A DNA stretch of 64,000 bases from positions 35,210,202 through 35,274,201 of the forward strand of contig OX638130.1 in assembly GCA_951804985.1 (NCBI GenBank), given 5' to 3'. Made by a program: the position numbers and the translations under genes. This document shows, one piece after another, positions 20,648 to 33,299 of this stretch (position 1 is the stretch's first letter; each line of letters begins with the position of its first letter). Under the pieces are notes generated by a model, which was given only the letters and a program-made list of their open reading frames with translations, was not told the DNA's origin and searched no databases. The DNA is from Dryomyza anilis. Its lineage: Eukaryota; Arthropoda; Insecta; Diptera; Dryomyzidae.

Positions 20648-22502
20648 TTACTGGCCTTGACTGGGCTCCTGGTAGTTTCCCTTATTGTGAGTGTTATTTC
20701 CGTTTGGCACAAAATTTTTCTTGACGTGGCAATCCGCTATCATATGGCGGACTTGACCACACCCATAACATGCCCTATTATTTCTGTATGTCCTATTAGG
20801 CCCATTATCGTTATTACTGCAGTTATTTCTAAACGTGTTATTATTTCTATTATTTTCATTTCCATTATTGGTCTTATTAGTATTATTATTTATATTATTT
20901 CGATTATTGCTGTCATTATTTGGAGAACCTTGATATTGCGGATTCTGATTTTGCTGCTGTTGGTTTTGATAGCCGTTATTCTGAAGTCCTCTATAACTCC
21001 CTTGGTATTGCTGATTCTGATATGGTTGTTGTTGGTTCTCCTGGCGTTCTTCCAGTCTATTTGTCCCACATCTCCAACTCGATTCATGTCCGTATTTCGC
21101 AGTCATCCCTTGTGTGGCCTGGTCTTGTGCAAAATGAACAGACTGGCCCTTTTTTCATGGCACCCCCTGTATTCCCATTATTTCTATTTTGTTGACTTCT
21201 ACCCCTATCTTGTCGTGAATTTCTAATATTAGTTTCTTGATTATTTTTACTAACTGAGGTTCCATTCGGTCTTTTTTCAAAACTATACAGTTCATCCGGT
21301 AATCTCGGCCCCTCAGTATTGTGGTCTCTGCCCTTAACGCTTCGTCTAATAAATCATTTAAATTATCTGCCTTGCTATTCAACGTAGTATCTTTACAGTC
21401 GGATCACTCACTCCCACTTTAAATGCTGTTAGCACAGAATTTAATAGTTCCGTGTTAAAAATGTCCGTTAGCAGGTTTTACTTTTTATACATTGTATCGG
21501 CTATGTCGTCTGCGTTCGACTGCAATACTTCTAGTCGCCTTGCAAACGCCTTAAAATTTCCCCTCCACCTTGATATGCTTGTCTTATGTTGTATTGAACG
21601 GAATCTAATGTAGCCACATTTAAATATGTGCTTTTAAGTAATTTAAATAACGCAACGAAATCATCGATTTTCTTGGTCCTCACTAATTCGTATGCATCTC
21701 CATCAAGACGCAGTTTTACGCATATCATGATTTTCTCTTGATTTTCTTCATTTATTTTCAGGTTTGCTGCCTTACAACCGTCTATAAATCTAAGAAGCTC
21801 CGTTTTTAGAAACGGTGAATCTTCGCCCTTGAACATCGGAACCAGATTTCGTACGCATTTCGAAATATCGTCTGTAGGCATTTCAATTATTTTTCTATTT
21901 GTTGTTATGGCTTCTAAATTTTCTTCTATTCTTATAGCTTCCTTGTGGTATAACGATGTTTCGTGAGCTAATTTAACTTCCGCCTCGAAAAATCTGATTT
22001 TTGAATCCAATTCCCTTACTTTGTTATTTGCCTCTTCGACTGATTCGAATTCTAATCTTGGTGGTTCACGTAGTGCCTTAGCTACTGATTCATCAGAAAT
22101 ATCTTTATCTTTCAATAAAGCTCTTAATTTTTCGTTTTCCGCTTCTATACCGCAGGCGTGGTCTAACTCCTGTTTTTTGCTAATTTATCGTTTATTTTTT
22201 TTTGATAATGCTGCAAATTCGCCTTTTCAGCCTTCTATCTCTTTTATTTTATTCTCACTTTTGTGTTCCAAGAAATATATTAATTCTTCGAACACGACAT
22301 CTACCTCTTTTACTTTAGAAAAAACCTTTGTGTTATTAACTTTATTTTTTATTAAATGTAAATCTTCTTTATTATTTACTTCGAAGCTAATTTGAGCCCA
22401 CAATTTAGCCGTAAACCTGTCCAATTGCCTAAGTATGTTTCCGTATGCTAACTGTAATTGTTCCAGTTCCGCCATATATTTATCAACGACAAAAAAAATC
22501 AC
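20648..22502 (-). pseudogene. gag: gag of unit A (element 2)
   Basis: The N-terminal part (22502-22227) is predicted helical and charged (MAELEQLQLAYGNIL). A stop then frame change leads to the capsid part (22115-21531) with ISKCVRNLVPMFKGEDSPF and CVKLRLDGDAYELV. Further frame changes follow at ~21540, 21410 and 21100. The nucleocapsid has CSFCTRPGHTRDDC (about 21090-21150), a Gln/Asn-rich stretch (21040-20800) and a second CCHC knuckle CYGCGQVRHMIADC (about 20720-20790). The frameshifts lie at mostly the same places in all four units, so the amplified copy was already dead. Confidence 0.85.
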
Positions 22503-23405
22503 AATTTATTTCCTAGAACACTCCACAGTTTAATGTTAAAAAAAATTATTAATTTTTGAAATTTTAAATTTGTTCACGAAAATCAGATATTTTATAACAA
22601 TGTTAAATTTTTAATGAAATTGACAATGTTATAAAAATTAAAAAAAAAAAAAAAAATTTCAAATGAATAATTAAAATATAATAATGAAATATACTAATAA
22701 TTAGTAATTAAAAAAAAGTACGTGAATAACAGCAGAAAATTTAAACAACTATTACAGAAAACAGAATGTTTATGAGAGTTTTGCTGCAACTAAAATACTA
22801 CTCTCTTTAATAATTCCAATATGCAGGAAATACAAATAAATTTGCAGCAAAAGTTTAAATAATTTGTAAACATCACATATTTTGTATTATTTGTGAGATG
22901 TTTCTTATAAACATCACGAAAAATGTCATATTTGTGGTAGATTCACTGCAACTACTAGAAAAATAGGTAGCATTGCTGCAGATATTCACATATTCCACAG
23001 ATATTAATGCTTTTGTGGCAAAACTATTAAGATTGTCTAAATATCACAAAAAGAGTGAAATATTTGACTTGAATAATTTGCAACTGCAATGATGTTTAAG
23101 GCTCTAATACTTTTCTACCATCTTTCGTTTTCTTAGTGTGTAATAGTTGTTTAAATTTACTAACAGCAGTAAATCACGTATTTTCTTTTTAAATTCTAAT
23201 TATTAGTATCTTTCATTATTATATTTTAATTATTCATATATTCTTCAATTTTAATTCTTTATTTATTTAAAAAAAAATTACACAAATTTTTTTTTTTTTT
23301 CAAAAAAAAAAATTCCAATAATCACCATTTATCCTATGATTTACAGTCCTTTTCTTCCTTCTATCGTCCTTCTTCTCTCGGTCCCTGAGAGCGTTGTTTG
23401 ATATA
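22503..23405 (-). other. Leader of unit A with fold-back repeat
   Basis: Non-coding AT-rich sequence between the primer site and gag. It contains a fold-back: arms of ~110 bp at about 22660-22775 and 23140-23240 (AATAATTAAAATATAATAAT and its inverse), with a core similar to the MITE at 25426. The core ends show TTTTCTTAGTGTG. The element is present in all units; B and C have lost most of the core. Confidence 0.7.
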
Positions 23406-23417
23406 TCGGCTGCGCCA
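23406..23417 (-). other. Primer binding site, unit A
   Basis: Minus strand TGGCGCAGCCGA: complementary to the tRNA-Ser 3' end except for the last base. The probable LTR begins right next to it. Confidence 0.7.
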
Positions 23418-24042
23418 AAATGTTGTAATTTAAAGTCCTTTTTCGACTTTAACTTCCTTGATCCTTTTTATCCTTACTAAGTCCCTTTTTTATGTGTTTA
23501 TTATTTAATAAAACCCGAGTCTTTTTACTTTCAGACACTTTATTTCGTTTTTAAAGGTTTTTACACTCACTAGTTTTTAGAGCTGGATACTTCGGCTTAT
23601 CGGAAACAATTGAATTCTAGTCTATACTAAACGTCTACATAACACCTCGTATTCTTATAATTTCACAATAAATTGAGTAATTTCATCATGCTAAAATACC
23701 TTAGTCAGCATTACTAATTGACTCATAGGCTAAAATAACTAAGTCAGAAATTATTTGTATGATCAGAGTGACCTATTTATTGTGGGCGTACTATATGGCT
23801 ATGTTAAGTGTTGTGCCAATACAATTAAATGCTGTCTGTGTTTAACATGCATAATTCTTAACCCTAAAAATATGCCATCAAGAAAATATACTGGTTAAAA
23901 TTATATTGTGGATCGTAAGTAAGCTGTAAGCTTTACGACTATGATACACAACAGTAGATCATATGTTAACAGTAAGCTCTAAAATTATTATACACAACAG
24001 CGGATGCGGACGCGAATGTCTAAATAACATCCGCAACATCCC
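23418..24042 (-). repeat. Probable 5' LTR, unit A
   Basis: About 620 bp outside the primer site, conserved in all four units up to CGCAACATCCC. It contains AATAAA-like sequence and a direct repeat CGACTATGATACACAACAG/ATTATTATACACAACAG. The outer edge is estimated because no second LTR of this family is present. Confidence 0.5.
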
Positions 24043-25161
24043 TAATATATATGGGTAATTCCACATCAAATCGACAGGGTTTCAAATTTTTTTCTTCGAT
24101 TTTCATGAAATTTAGTTTACACCTGTGAATAGATAAAAAAATATAAGTTGATTTTTTTTTTCCAAATTCGAAAATTTCACAAAATGATGCTTCAAAAAAT
24201 CACAACTTTTCTTTATAGAGGTAACTTCGAAAGCCGTTATAGAAAGCCGTTCTCTAGGTCAATAACGTTGCAAAATAAATATATTTGGTATATATTATTC
24301 TAAGAATTGAATGTAGTTTTTCATTCTGGTTAACAATATTTTGTTCTAATTCGGTTTATAATTATTATGTTATTGTTAAATTTTCGAACTCGAATTTCGG
24401 CAATATTTTGATTTGGCTCAAATTTTTTTCAAAATTGTTCTTTTATTTATAAATATACTGTCTAAAATTTGAAAAGGTGTTTTTCGATATAAGGGAGAAA
24501 TATAAGGAAGAAGTATATAATATTTTTTATCAATGACAACATTGCAATTAATATGAAGACTTTTCCTTAGGTCTTTAAACTTTATTCAAAATAACGTTTG
24601 ATCAATTCTAATTGATATCTGTAATCAATTTGATAAATTTTATTTTAGTTAATAATCCAAATTTTTTTTAGATTTTTTTTTAGTAAACTTTTTAGTTTAA
24701 TTTTCAAACTTCATTTTTTCGATTTACGTCACTTTTGATACAGCTAAAAAAATTTCAAAATTACCTTGCTCAATGTTTTAATGGTATAATTGCAATTAAC
24801 AATAAAATAAATATATAAACAAAGTTACGAAGTAATATTGAATAACTGCCACTTAAGAACGTACAGTACCATACCCAAAACGCAGCCTATCACCTGCCAT
24901 TTTTACGCACTTTTCAACATATATGCTCCGAAAACATATGAAATCAAATACTTTTAATATTTTTTATAAATGTATCTAAAAGTACACTTTTGTGGTAAGA
25001 TTTTCTATGTATATAAATATTTTTGTATGCCTTGTTATTTAAGAGTTATGAACGTTTAAAATTGTTTACTACATTACATCGTACGACGAATCTTATCACG
25101 GAAGTGTACTTTAAGATACTTATATAAAAAATATGTTGAAAAATAGCCATATATGTATGGG

Positions 25162-25213
<52 letters not shown>

Positions 25214-25425
25214 GGTTCCAGTACCGGTTCCGGTTCTTAAATTATTTTTTATTTCGGTTTTAGTTCCGGTTCCGGTTCTATAAAAAATAAAATAACGATT
25301 CCAGTTTTAGTTCCGGTTCCACAAACAAACGCCGGTTCCACAAACAAAAAACGCAATAAAAATATAAATATTTTTTTTATTTTTACGTAAAAACATAATT
25401 AAATTTATATACATATCTATCTATG

Positions 25426-26251
25426 CACTAAGAAAACAAGATGAAGATGTTTATGAAAGTCTTGCTGCTACTATCTGTTTAAATGTACGCCTTATGGCAA
25501 ATATTCAAACATCGCATATATGCAGATAGTTACGTATATGCAGATAGTTACGAGATATTTGCCACAACAGCAATGAAAATTCAGATATTTAAAGTTTCCT
25601 GATAGCAAACATCCTGAGTTCTTGGACATTTGCAGCAAAACTTTTGAGGTATTTTGACATTTGACTAACATAAAAAAGTAAAATGGCGTACTTTTTCCTT
25701 ACGCTCCATTTATGCACAACAATAAAGTAAATCAAATGGTGTAAAAAAGTGTCAACTCAAATATTACATTTTAATGGTAAAAGTGAAAATAAAATTTCCT
25801 GAGATTGAAATTATCAACAAGTGATGGAAAATTATTTCTTTTCAGAGTTTATTTAGATGACAGCATCGCCGGACGGACTTGGTTCTTCCGCGAAGAAGTC
25901 TTAAGTCGTTATACAATATTACCTTCAAAGGATTTATAAAGACGATGGCGATGTATAAACAGGATACTGTTTTAATTCTAGAATAAATAAAAATACATTT
26001 GATTAATTTTATTTTAATTCAAAAAAAAAAGTACCTTTGCCAAATATTCCTCAACTATTTTCATATTTGTAAGATGTTTATTTGATGGTTGCTATAAATA
26101 ATCGTATATTTGAAAGATGGTTGCCAGCAATATTTATCGTATTTGTCGGATGTTTGAGAGATGATTATCTCAAAGACTATCTAAATAATTTGTAAATATC
26201 TTGATATTTAGAGCTGTGATATGTCTGGTAATCATCTTTGTTTTCTTAGTG
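25426..26251. mobile_element. TIR element, unit A (ends CACTAAGAAAACA)
   Basis: Ends CACTAAGAAAACAAGATGAAG and inverse CATCTTTGTTTTCTTAGTG, 826 bp. Internal AAGATGTTT/TTTGAAAGATGG-type repeats in both orientations. No transposase. Copies at 32076-32863 and 38124-38911, and a rearranged one at 44093-44747. The core of the leader fold-backs belongs to the same family. Confidence 0.7.
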
Positions 26252-26278
26252 TCTATATATAAATTAATTTCCCTGCAT

Positions 26279-26591
26279 AATATAATAATAGTTTGGCACT
26301 ACAGTTCTATAAGAACTTAGGCCGAGCTCTCACCATTTTGAGCTGTGCGTGTTATATTTGTACTCAAAGTGGTGGGACCTACAGTTTATTGCCGAATCCG
26401 AACGGCGGGTGAGAGCTTTTTCATAGGCAATGTTTTTACTCTCGGAGGTTTGCCATTTACTGCCGAGAGGTAGCGTGGTATAGAAAAATGTTTCTATGAA
26501 AAGATGTTGTTAGCCCCAATCCAGGCTTGAACCGGGGACCTTTCGGCTCGCAATCCAACGCACTAACCACTGAGCTACCGCGGCTACCGCG
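26279..26591 (-). mobile_element. tRNA-derived SINE, unit A
   Basis: 313 bp. On the minus strand a tRNA-like head (A box TAGCTCAGTGG, B box GGTTCAAGCC) is followed by a unique body and an (ATT)n tail. Target duplication AATTNCCCTGCAT at 26266-26278 and 26592-26604. Unit D has the unfilled site (44762-44774). Confidence 0.92.
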
Positions 26592-26689
26592 AATTGCCCT
26601 GCATTAGTCTCGCAAAAACATGAGAACGGATCGACTGATTTGGATGATTCTTTTTTATTTTATTCGTCTCAATACTGCGGCAGCAAATG

Positions 26690-28597
26690 TGTCTCCTTTG
26701 GCGTATGAACCACTATTTCTACCTTTGACCTAAGATTACTAATATTAACGGGACTCCAGCTTACTGGCCTTGACTGGGCCCCTGGTAGTTTCCCTTATTG
26801 TGAGTGTTATTTCCGTTTGGCACAAAATTTTTCTTGAAGTGACAATCCGTTATCATATGGCGGACTTGACCACACCCATAACAAGCCCTATTATTTCTGT
26901 ATGTCCTATTATGCCCATTATCGTTATTACTGCTGTTATTTCTAAACGGGTTATTATTTCTGTTATTTTCATTTCCATTATTAATCTTATTAGTATTATT
27001 ATTTAGATTATTACGATTATTGCTGTCATTATTTGGAGAACCTTGATATTGCGGATTCTGATTTTGCTGCTGTTGGTTTTGATAGCCGTTATTCTGAAGT
27101 CCTCTATAACCCCCTTGGTATTGCTGATTCTAATATGGTTGTTGTTGGTTATCCTGGCGTTCTTCCAGTCTATTTGATCCACATCTCCAACTCGATTCAT
27201 GTCCGTATTTCACAGTCATCCCTTGTGTGTCCTGGACTTGTGCAAAATGAACAGACTGGCCCTTTTTTCATGGCACTGTATTCCCATTATTTCTATTTTG
27301 TTGACTTCTACCCCTATCTTGTCGTGAATTTCTAATATTAGTTTCTTGATTATTTTTACTAACTGAGGTTCCATTTGGTCTTTTTTCAAAACAGGTCCTC
27401 CGGTAATCTCGGCCCCTCAGTATTGTGGCCTCTGCCCTTAACGCTTCGTCTCATAAATCATTTAAATTATCTGCCTTGCTACTCAACAGTAGTATCTTTA
27501 CAGTCGGGTCACTCACTCACACTTTAAATGCTGTTAGCACAGAATTTAATAGTTCCGTGTTAAAAATGTCCGTTGGCAGGTTTTACTTTTTATACATTGT
27601 ATCGGCTATGTCGTCTGCGTTCGACTGCAATACTTCAGTCGCCTTGCAAACGCCCTTAACCTTCCCCTCCACCTTGATATGCTTGTCTTATGTTGTATTG
27701 AACGGAATCTAATGTAGCCACATTTAAATATGTGCTTTTAAGTAATTTAAATAACGCAACGAAATCATCGATTTTCTTGGTCTTCACTAATTCGTATGTA
27801 TCTCCATCAAGACGGAGTTTTACGCATATCATGATTTCCTCTTGATTTTCTCCATATATTTTAAGGTTTTCTGCCTTACAACCGTCTATAAATCTCCGTT
27901 TTTAGAAACGGTGAATCTTCGCCCTTGAACACCGGAACCAGATTTCGTACGCATTTCGAAATATCGTCTGTAGGCATTTCAATTATTTTTCTATTTGTTG
28001 TTATGGCTTCTAAATTTTCTTCTATTCTTAAAGCTTCCTTGTGGTATAACGATGTTTCGTGTGCTAATTTAACTTCCGCCTCAAAAAATCTGATTTTTGA
28101 ATCCAATTGCCTTACTTTGTTATTTGCCTCTTCGACTGATTCGAATTCTAATCTTGGTGGTTCACGTAGTGACTTAGCTACTGATTCATCAGAAATATCT
28201 TTATCTTTCAATAAAGCTCTTAATTTTTCGTTTTCCGCCTCTATACCGCAGGCGTGGTCTAACTCCTGTTTTTTGCTAATTTATCGTTTATTTTTTTTGA
28301 TAATGCTGCAAATTCGCCTTTTCAGCCTTCTATCTCTTTTATTTTATTCTCACTTTTGTGTTCCAAGAAATATATTAATTCTTCGAACACGACATCTACC
28401 TATTTTACTTTAGAAAAAACCTTTGTGTTATTAACTTTATTTTTTATTAATTGTAAATCTTCTTTGTTATTTACTTCGAAGCTAATTTGAGCCCACAATT
28501 TATCCGTAAAACTGTCCAATTGCCCTAGTATGTTTCCGTATGCTAACTGTAATTGTTCCAGTTCCGCCATATATTTATCAACGACAAAAAAAATCAC
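26690..28597 (-). pseudogene. gag: gag of unit B
   Basis: Same architecture as unit A: N-terminal piece 28597-28400, capsid piece 28211-27876, nucleocapsid with zinc knuckle sequence on 27250-26850, Gln/Asn-rich stretch. It keeps the C-terminal knuckle region (GACTTGACCACACCCATAAC) that units C and D have lost. Multiple frameshifts and small deletions (for example near 27390 and 27890). Confidence 0.82.
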
Positions 28598-30064
28598 AAT
28601 TTATTTCCTAGAACACTCCACAGTTCACGTGGCTCCACAATGTTAAAAAAATTATTATTTTTGAAATTTTAAATTTGTTCACTAAAATCAAATATTTTAT
28701 AACAATGTTAAATTTTTAATGAAATTGACAAAATTTTAAATTTAAATTGCTGCACGCAACAACAACTTTGGCAGAATCTTGAGTTGATGCAGTTTTTACA
28801 TTTTTGCTTTTGGTTCTTTCTTCAATGCACATAATTCTTTTTGTGTTTATTGGAGAAGGAAAACTTAGGCGACTTGAAATGTAGAATCTTCAGAGAAAGA
28901 TCGCTGATGAAGGGGCTTGGCTGCCTCTGAAACAGCTGTACGATCTGCCACTCAATGCATTTTGCCAATTGTTTGTTGTTTTATTTGATGGTACAAAACA
29001 CCAAATTTGTACCGACTGGACCTTGAGCACGTTAAGACAATATCTTAAAATAATCAAAAGAGGTCGTAAAACAAAAACAATTAATTGTTAACGCAGTGCA
29101 CGGCGTTTAAAATCTAAAGGATTTTTTATATTTTTTAAAAATAATAAAAAACCCATTTTTTATACAAAGTGCAGCCTACGTATTTGATTCTGTGGAAACT
29201 CTGCAGCCTATTCGTAGCAAATTGCTGCACGCAACAACAACTTTGGCAGAATCTTGAGTTGATGCAGTTTTTACATTTTTGCTTTTGGTTCTTTCTTCAA
29301 TGCACATAATTCTTATTGTGTTTATTGGAGAAGGAAAACTTAGGCGACATGAAATGTAGAATCTGCAGAGAAAGATCGCTGAGGAAGGGGCTTGGCTGCC
29401 TCTGAAACAGCTGTACGATCTGCCACTCAATGCATTTTGCCAATTGTTTGTTGTTTTATTTGTTGGTACAAAACACCGAATTTGTATCGACTGGACCTTG
29501 AGCACGTTAAGACAATATCTTAAAATAATCAAAATAGGTCGTAAAATAAAAACAATTAAAAATTTAAATTTTCAAATGAATAATTAAAATATAATAATGA
29601 AATATACTAATAATTAGTAATTTAAAAAAAAATACGTGAATAACAGCAGAAAATTTAAACAACTATTACAGAAAACAGAAGAAAACAGAATGTTTATGAG
29701 AGTTTTGCTGCAACTAAAATACTACTCGCTTTAATAATATTTGACTTGAATAATTTGCAACTGCAATGATGTTTAAGGCTCTAATACTTTTCAACCATCT
29801 TTCGTTTACTTAGTGTGTAATAGTTGTTTAAATTTACTGCTGTTATTCACGTATTTTCTTTTTAAATTCTAATTATTAGTATCTTTCATTATTATATTTT
29901 AATTATTCATATATTCCTCAATTTTAATTCTTTATTTATTTAAAAAAAAAATTTTTTTTTAAAAAGAAAAATTTAATAATCACTATTTTACCCTGTGATT
30001 TACAGTCCTTTTCTTCCTTCTATCGTCCTTCTTCTCTCGGTCCCTGAGAGCGTTGTTTGATATA
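28598..30064 (-). other. Leader of unit B with two copies of a ~330-bp insert
   Basis: Holds two direct copies (28745-29087 and 29220-29555) of a segment starting AATTGCTGCACGCAACAACA. It has higher GC than its surroundings and contains GAAACAGCTGTACGATCTGCC. A shortened fold-back follows (29574-29915). The 330-bp segment is absent from A and D and single in C. A minus-strand ORF (29532-29176) crosses it but has no recognisable domain. Confidence 0.75.
28745..29555. repeat. Directly repeated ~330-bp segment, origin unknown
   Basis: Two copies 475 bp apart, separated by sequence containing TTTTTAAAAATAATAAAAAA and AAAGTGCAGCCTACG. They differ by a few bases. The single copy in unit C (35281-35612) matches the second one more closely in its last part. 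I do not recognise the sequence. Confidence 0.8.
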
Positions 30065-30076
30065 TCGGCTGCGCCA
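30065..30076 (-). other. Primer binding site, unit B
   Basis: TGGCGCAGCCGA on the minus strand, as in unit A. Confidence 0.7.
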
Positions 30077-30671
30077 AAATGTTGTTAGTTAAAGTCCTTT
30101 TTCGACTTTAACTTCCTTGATCCTTTTTATACTTGCTAAGTCCCTTTTTTATGTGTTTATTATTTAATAAAACCCGAGTCTTTTTACTTTCAGACACTTT
30201 ATTTCGTTTTTAAAGGTTTTTACACTTATACTTATCACTAGTTTTTAGAGCTGGATACTTCGGCTTATCGGAAACAATTGAATTCTAGTCTATACTTAAC
30301 TTCTACATAACACCTCGTATTCTTATAATTTCACAATAAATTGAGTAATTTCATCATGCTAAATTACCTTAGTCAGTATTACTAATTGACTCATAGGCTA
30401 AAATAACTAAGTCAGAAATTATTTGTATGATCAGAGTGACCTATTTATTGTGGGCGTACTATATGGCTATGTTAAGTGTTGTGCCAATACAATTAAATGC
30501 TGTCTGTGTTTAACATGCATAAATAGTTAAAATAGTGTGGATCGTAAGTAAGCTGTAAGCTTTACGACTATGATACACAACAGTAGATCATATGTTAACA
30601 GTAAGCTCTAAAATTATTATACACAACAGCGGATGCGGACGCGAATGTCTAAATAACATCCGCAACATCCC
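30077..30671 (-). repeat. Probable 5' LTR, unit B
   Basis: Counterpart of 23418-24042. It lacks the block TTCTTAACCCTAAAAATATG found in A and D, a deletion shared with unit C. Confidence 0.5.
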
Positions 30672-31460
30672 TAATATATATGGGTAATTCCACATCAAAT
30701 CGACAGGGTTTTAAATTTTTTTCTTCGATTTTCATGAAATTTAGTTTACACCTTTGAATAGATAAAAAAAAATATAAGTTGATTTTTTTTCGAAATTCGA
30801 AAATTTCACAAAATGATGATGCTTCTAAAAATCACAACTTTTCTTTATAGAGGTATCTTCGAAAGCCGTTATAGAAAGCCGTTATCTAGGTCAATAACGT
30901 TGCAAAATAGATATATTTGGTATATATTATTCTAAGAATTGAATGTAGTTTTTCATTCTGGTTAACAATATTTTTTTCTAATTCGGTTTATTATTATTAT
31001 GTTATTGTTAAATTTTCGAACTCGAATTTCGGAAATATTTTGATTTGGCTCAAAATTTTTTCAAAATTGTTCTTTTATTTATAAATATACTGTCTATAAT
31101 TTGGAGAGGTGTTTTTCGATATAAGGGAGAAATATAAGGGAGAAGTATATAATATTTTTTATCAATGACAACATTGCAATTAATATGAAGACTTTTCCTT
31201 AGGTCTTTAAACTTTATTCAAAATAACGTTTGATCAATTCTAATTGATATCTGTAATCAATTTGATAAATTTTATTTTAGTTAATAATCCAATTTTTTTT
31301 TTAGTAAACTTTTTAGTTTAATTTTCAAACTTCATTTTTTCGATTTACGTCACTTTTGATACAGCTAAAAAAATAATGATACAGCTTAAAAAAATAAAAT
31401 AAATATATAAACAAAGTTACGAAGTAATATTGAATAACTGCCACTAAAGAACGTACAGTT

Positions 31461-31786
31461 CCATACCAAAAACGCAGCCTATCACCTGCCATTTTTACGC
31501 ATTTTTCAACATATATTGCTCCGAAAACATATGAAATCAAATACTTTTAATATTTTTTATAAAAGTATCTAAAAGCACACTTTTGTGATAGATTTTCTAT
31601 GTATATAAATATTTTTGTATGCCTTGTTATTTAGGAGTTATGAACGTGTAAAATTGTTTACTACGTTACATCGTACGATGAATCTTATCACAGAAGTGTA
31701 CTTTTAGATACTTATATAAAAAATATGTTGAAAAATGCGTAAAAATGGCAGGTAATAAGGTGCGTTTTGGGCCATATATGTATGGG
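31461..31786. repeat. Long palindrome (fold-back MITE), unit B
   Basis: Arms CCATACCAAAAACGCAGCCT... and its inverse ...GTGCGTTTTGGGCCATATATG, with matching inner parts (CCATTTTTACGCATTTTTCA, GTATCTAAAAGCACACTTTT). Arms of roughly 130 bp enclose a loop of some 70-100 bp. Copies: 24868-25165 (right end decayed), 37509-37834 and 43823-44083. Confidence 0.85.
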
Positions 31787-31799
31787 TATATATATATCA

Positions 31800-31995
31800 G
31801 GGCTAGGAACCGAAATTCTATTCTCTGCGGTTCCAGTTACGGTTCTATAAAAAATAAAAAAAAGGTTCCAGTACCGGTTCCGGTTCTTAAATTATTTTTT
31901 ATTTCGGTTTCAGTTCCGGTTCCGGTTCTATAAAAAATAAAATAACGATTCCAGTTTCAGTTCCGGTTCCACAAACAAACGCCGGTTCCACTAAC
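31800..31995. repeat. GGTTCC-type hexamer repeats, unit B
   Basis: Imperfect GGTTCCGGTTCT/GGTTCCAGT repeats broken by CTATAAAAAATAAAA. Next to a TATATATA stretch, as in the other copies (25205-25345, 37850-38045, and inverted at 47160-47330). Confidence 0.85.
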
Positions 31996-32890
31996 AAAAA
32001 AAGCAATAAAAATGTAAATATTTTTTTTATTTTTACGTAAAAACATAATTAAATGTATATACATATTTATCTATGCACTAAGAAAACAAGATGAAGATGT
32101 TTATGAAAGTCTTGCTGCAACTATCTGTTTAAATGTACGCCTTATAGCAAATATTCAAACATCGCATAATGCAGATAGTTACGTATATGCAGATAGTTAC
32201 GAGATATTTTCCACAACAGCAATGAAAATTGAGATATTTAAAGTTTCCTGATAGCAAACATCCTGAGTTCTTGGACATTTGCAGCAAAACTTTTGAGGTA
32301 TTTTGACATTTGACTAACATAAAAAAGTAAAATGGCTTACTTTTCCCTTACGCTCGATTTATGCACAACAATAAAGTAAATCAAATGGTGTAAAAAAGTG
32401 TCAACTCAAATATTACATTTTAATGGTAAAAGTGAAAATAAAATTTCCTGAGATTGAAATTATCAACAAGTGATGGAAAATTATTTCTTTTCAGAGTTTA
32501 TTTAGATGACAGCATCGCCGGACGGATTCCGCGAACAAGTCTCAAGTCGCTATACAATGGCGATGTATAAACAGGATACTGTTTTAATTCTAGAATAAAT
32601 AAAAATACATTTGATTAATTTTATTTTAATTCAAAAAAAAAAGTACCTTTTCCAAATATTCCTCAACTATTTTCATATTTGTAAGATGTTTATTTGATGG
32701 TTGCTATAAATAATCGTATATTTGAAAGATGGTTGCCAGCAATATTTATCGTATTTGTCGGATGTTTGAGAGATGATTGTCTCAAAGACGATCTAAATAA
32801 TTTGTAAATATATTGATATTTAGAGCTGTGATATTTCTGGTAATCATCTTTGTTTTCTTAGTGTGTATATAAAAATTAATTGCCCTGCAT

Positions 32891-33205
32891 AATATAATAA
32901 TAGTTTGGCACTACAGTTCTATAAGAACTTAGGCCGAGCTCTCTCACCATTTTGAGCTGTGCGTGTTATATTTGTACTCAAAGTGGTGGGACCTACAGTT
33001 TATTGCCGAATCCGAACGGCGGGTGAGAGCTTTTTCATAGGCAATGTTTTTACTCTCGGAGGTTTGCCATTTACTGCCGAGAGGTAGCGCGGTATAGAAA
33101 AATGTTTCTATGAAAAGATGTTGTTAGCCCCAATCCAGGCTTGAACCGGGGACCTTTCGGCTCGCAATCCAACGCACTAACCACTGAGCTACCGCGGCTA
33201 CCGCG
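32891..33205 (-). mobile_element. tRNA-derived SINE, unit B
   Basis: 315 bp with perfect target duplication AATTGCCCTGCAT (32878-32890, 33206-33218). Head at the right end, (ATT)n-like tail at the left. Confidence 0.93.
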
Positions 33206-33299
33206 AATTGCCCTGCATTAGTCTCGCAAAAACATGAGAACGGATCGACTGATTTGGATGATTATTTTTTATTTTATTCGTCTCAATACTGCGGCAGCA

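Larger units (their letters stand above)
10282..24042 (-). mobile_element. Element 2: gag-pol-env LTR retroelement (17.6/gypsy-like), heavily interrupted
   Basis: Read right to left: probable 5' LTR (23418-24042), tRNA-Ser primer site (23406-23417), leader, gag (22502-20648), protease (20405-19923), RT (19545-18498), RNase H (18501-18243), integrase (16833-15237) and env (11478-10282). The order, the tRNA-Ser primer and the env are those of errantivirus-type gypsy elements. At least three DNA elements, one LINE and several tandem duplications interrupt it. Its 3' LTR is not seen. The assignment of env to the same element is inferred from orientation and order. Confidence 0.7.
24043..26674. 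repeat. Flank of unit A: palindrome, (TA)n, GGTTCC repeats, MITE, SINE
   Basis: No gene. In order: AT-rich sequence beginning GGGTAATTCCAC; a decayed palindrome (24868-25165); (TA)n (25165-25207); GGTTCC-type hexamer repeats (25205-25345); a TIR element (25426-26251); a SINE (26279-26591); and a short conserved end (TAGTCTCGC...TTTTATTCGTCTC). The same order recurs in units B and C. Confidence 0.8.
30672..33288. repeat. Flank of unit B
   Basis: Same order as in unit A: AT-rich stretch, palindrome (31461-31786), GGTTCC hexamers (31800-31995), TIR element (32076-32863), SINE (32891-33205). No gene. Confidence 0.8.

Noticed and set aside
20657..21226. Hydrophobic plus-strand ORF (189 aa) resembling a membrane protein
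   Set aside because: Antisense of the Asn/Gln-rich gag region; hydrophobic residues come from complementing AAT/CAA codons. Repeats in each unit.
29176..29532. 118-aa minus-strand ORF in unit B leader
   Set aside because: Not kept open in the sister copies and no domain; treated as part of the unexplained 330-bp repeat.
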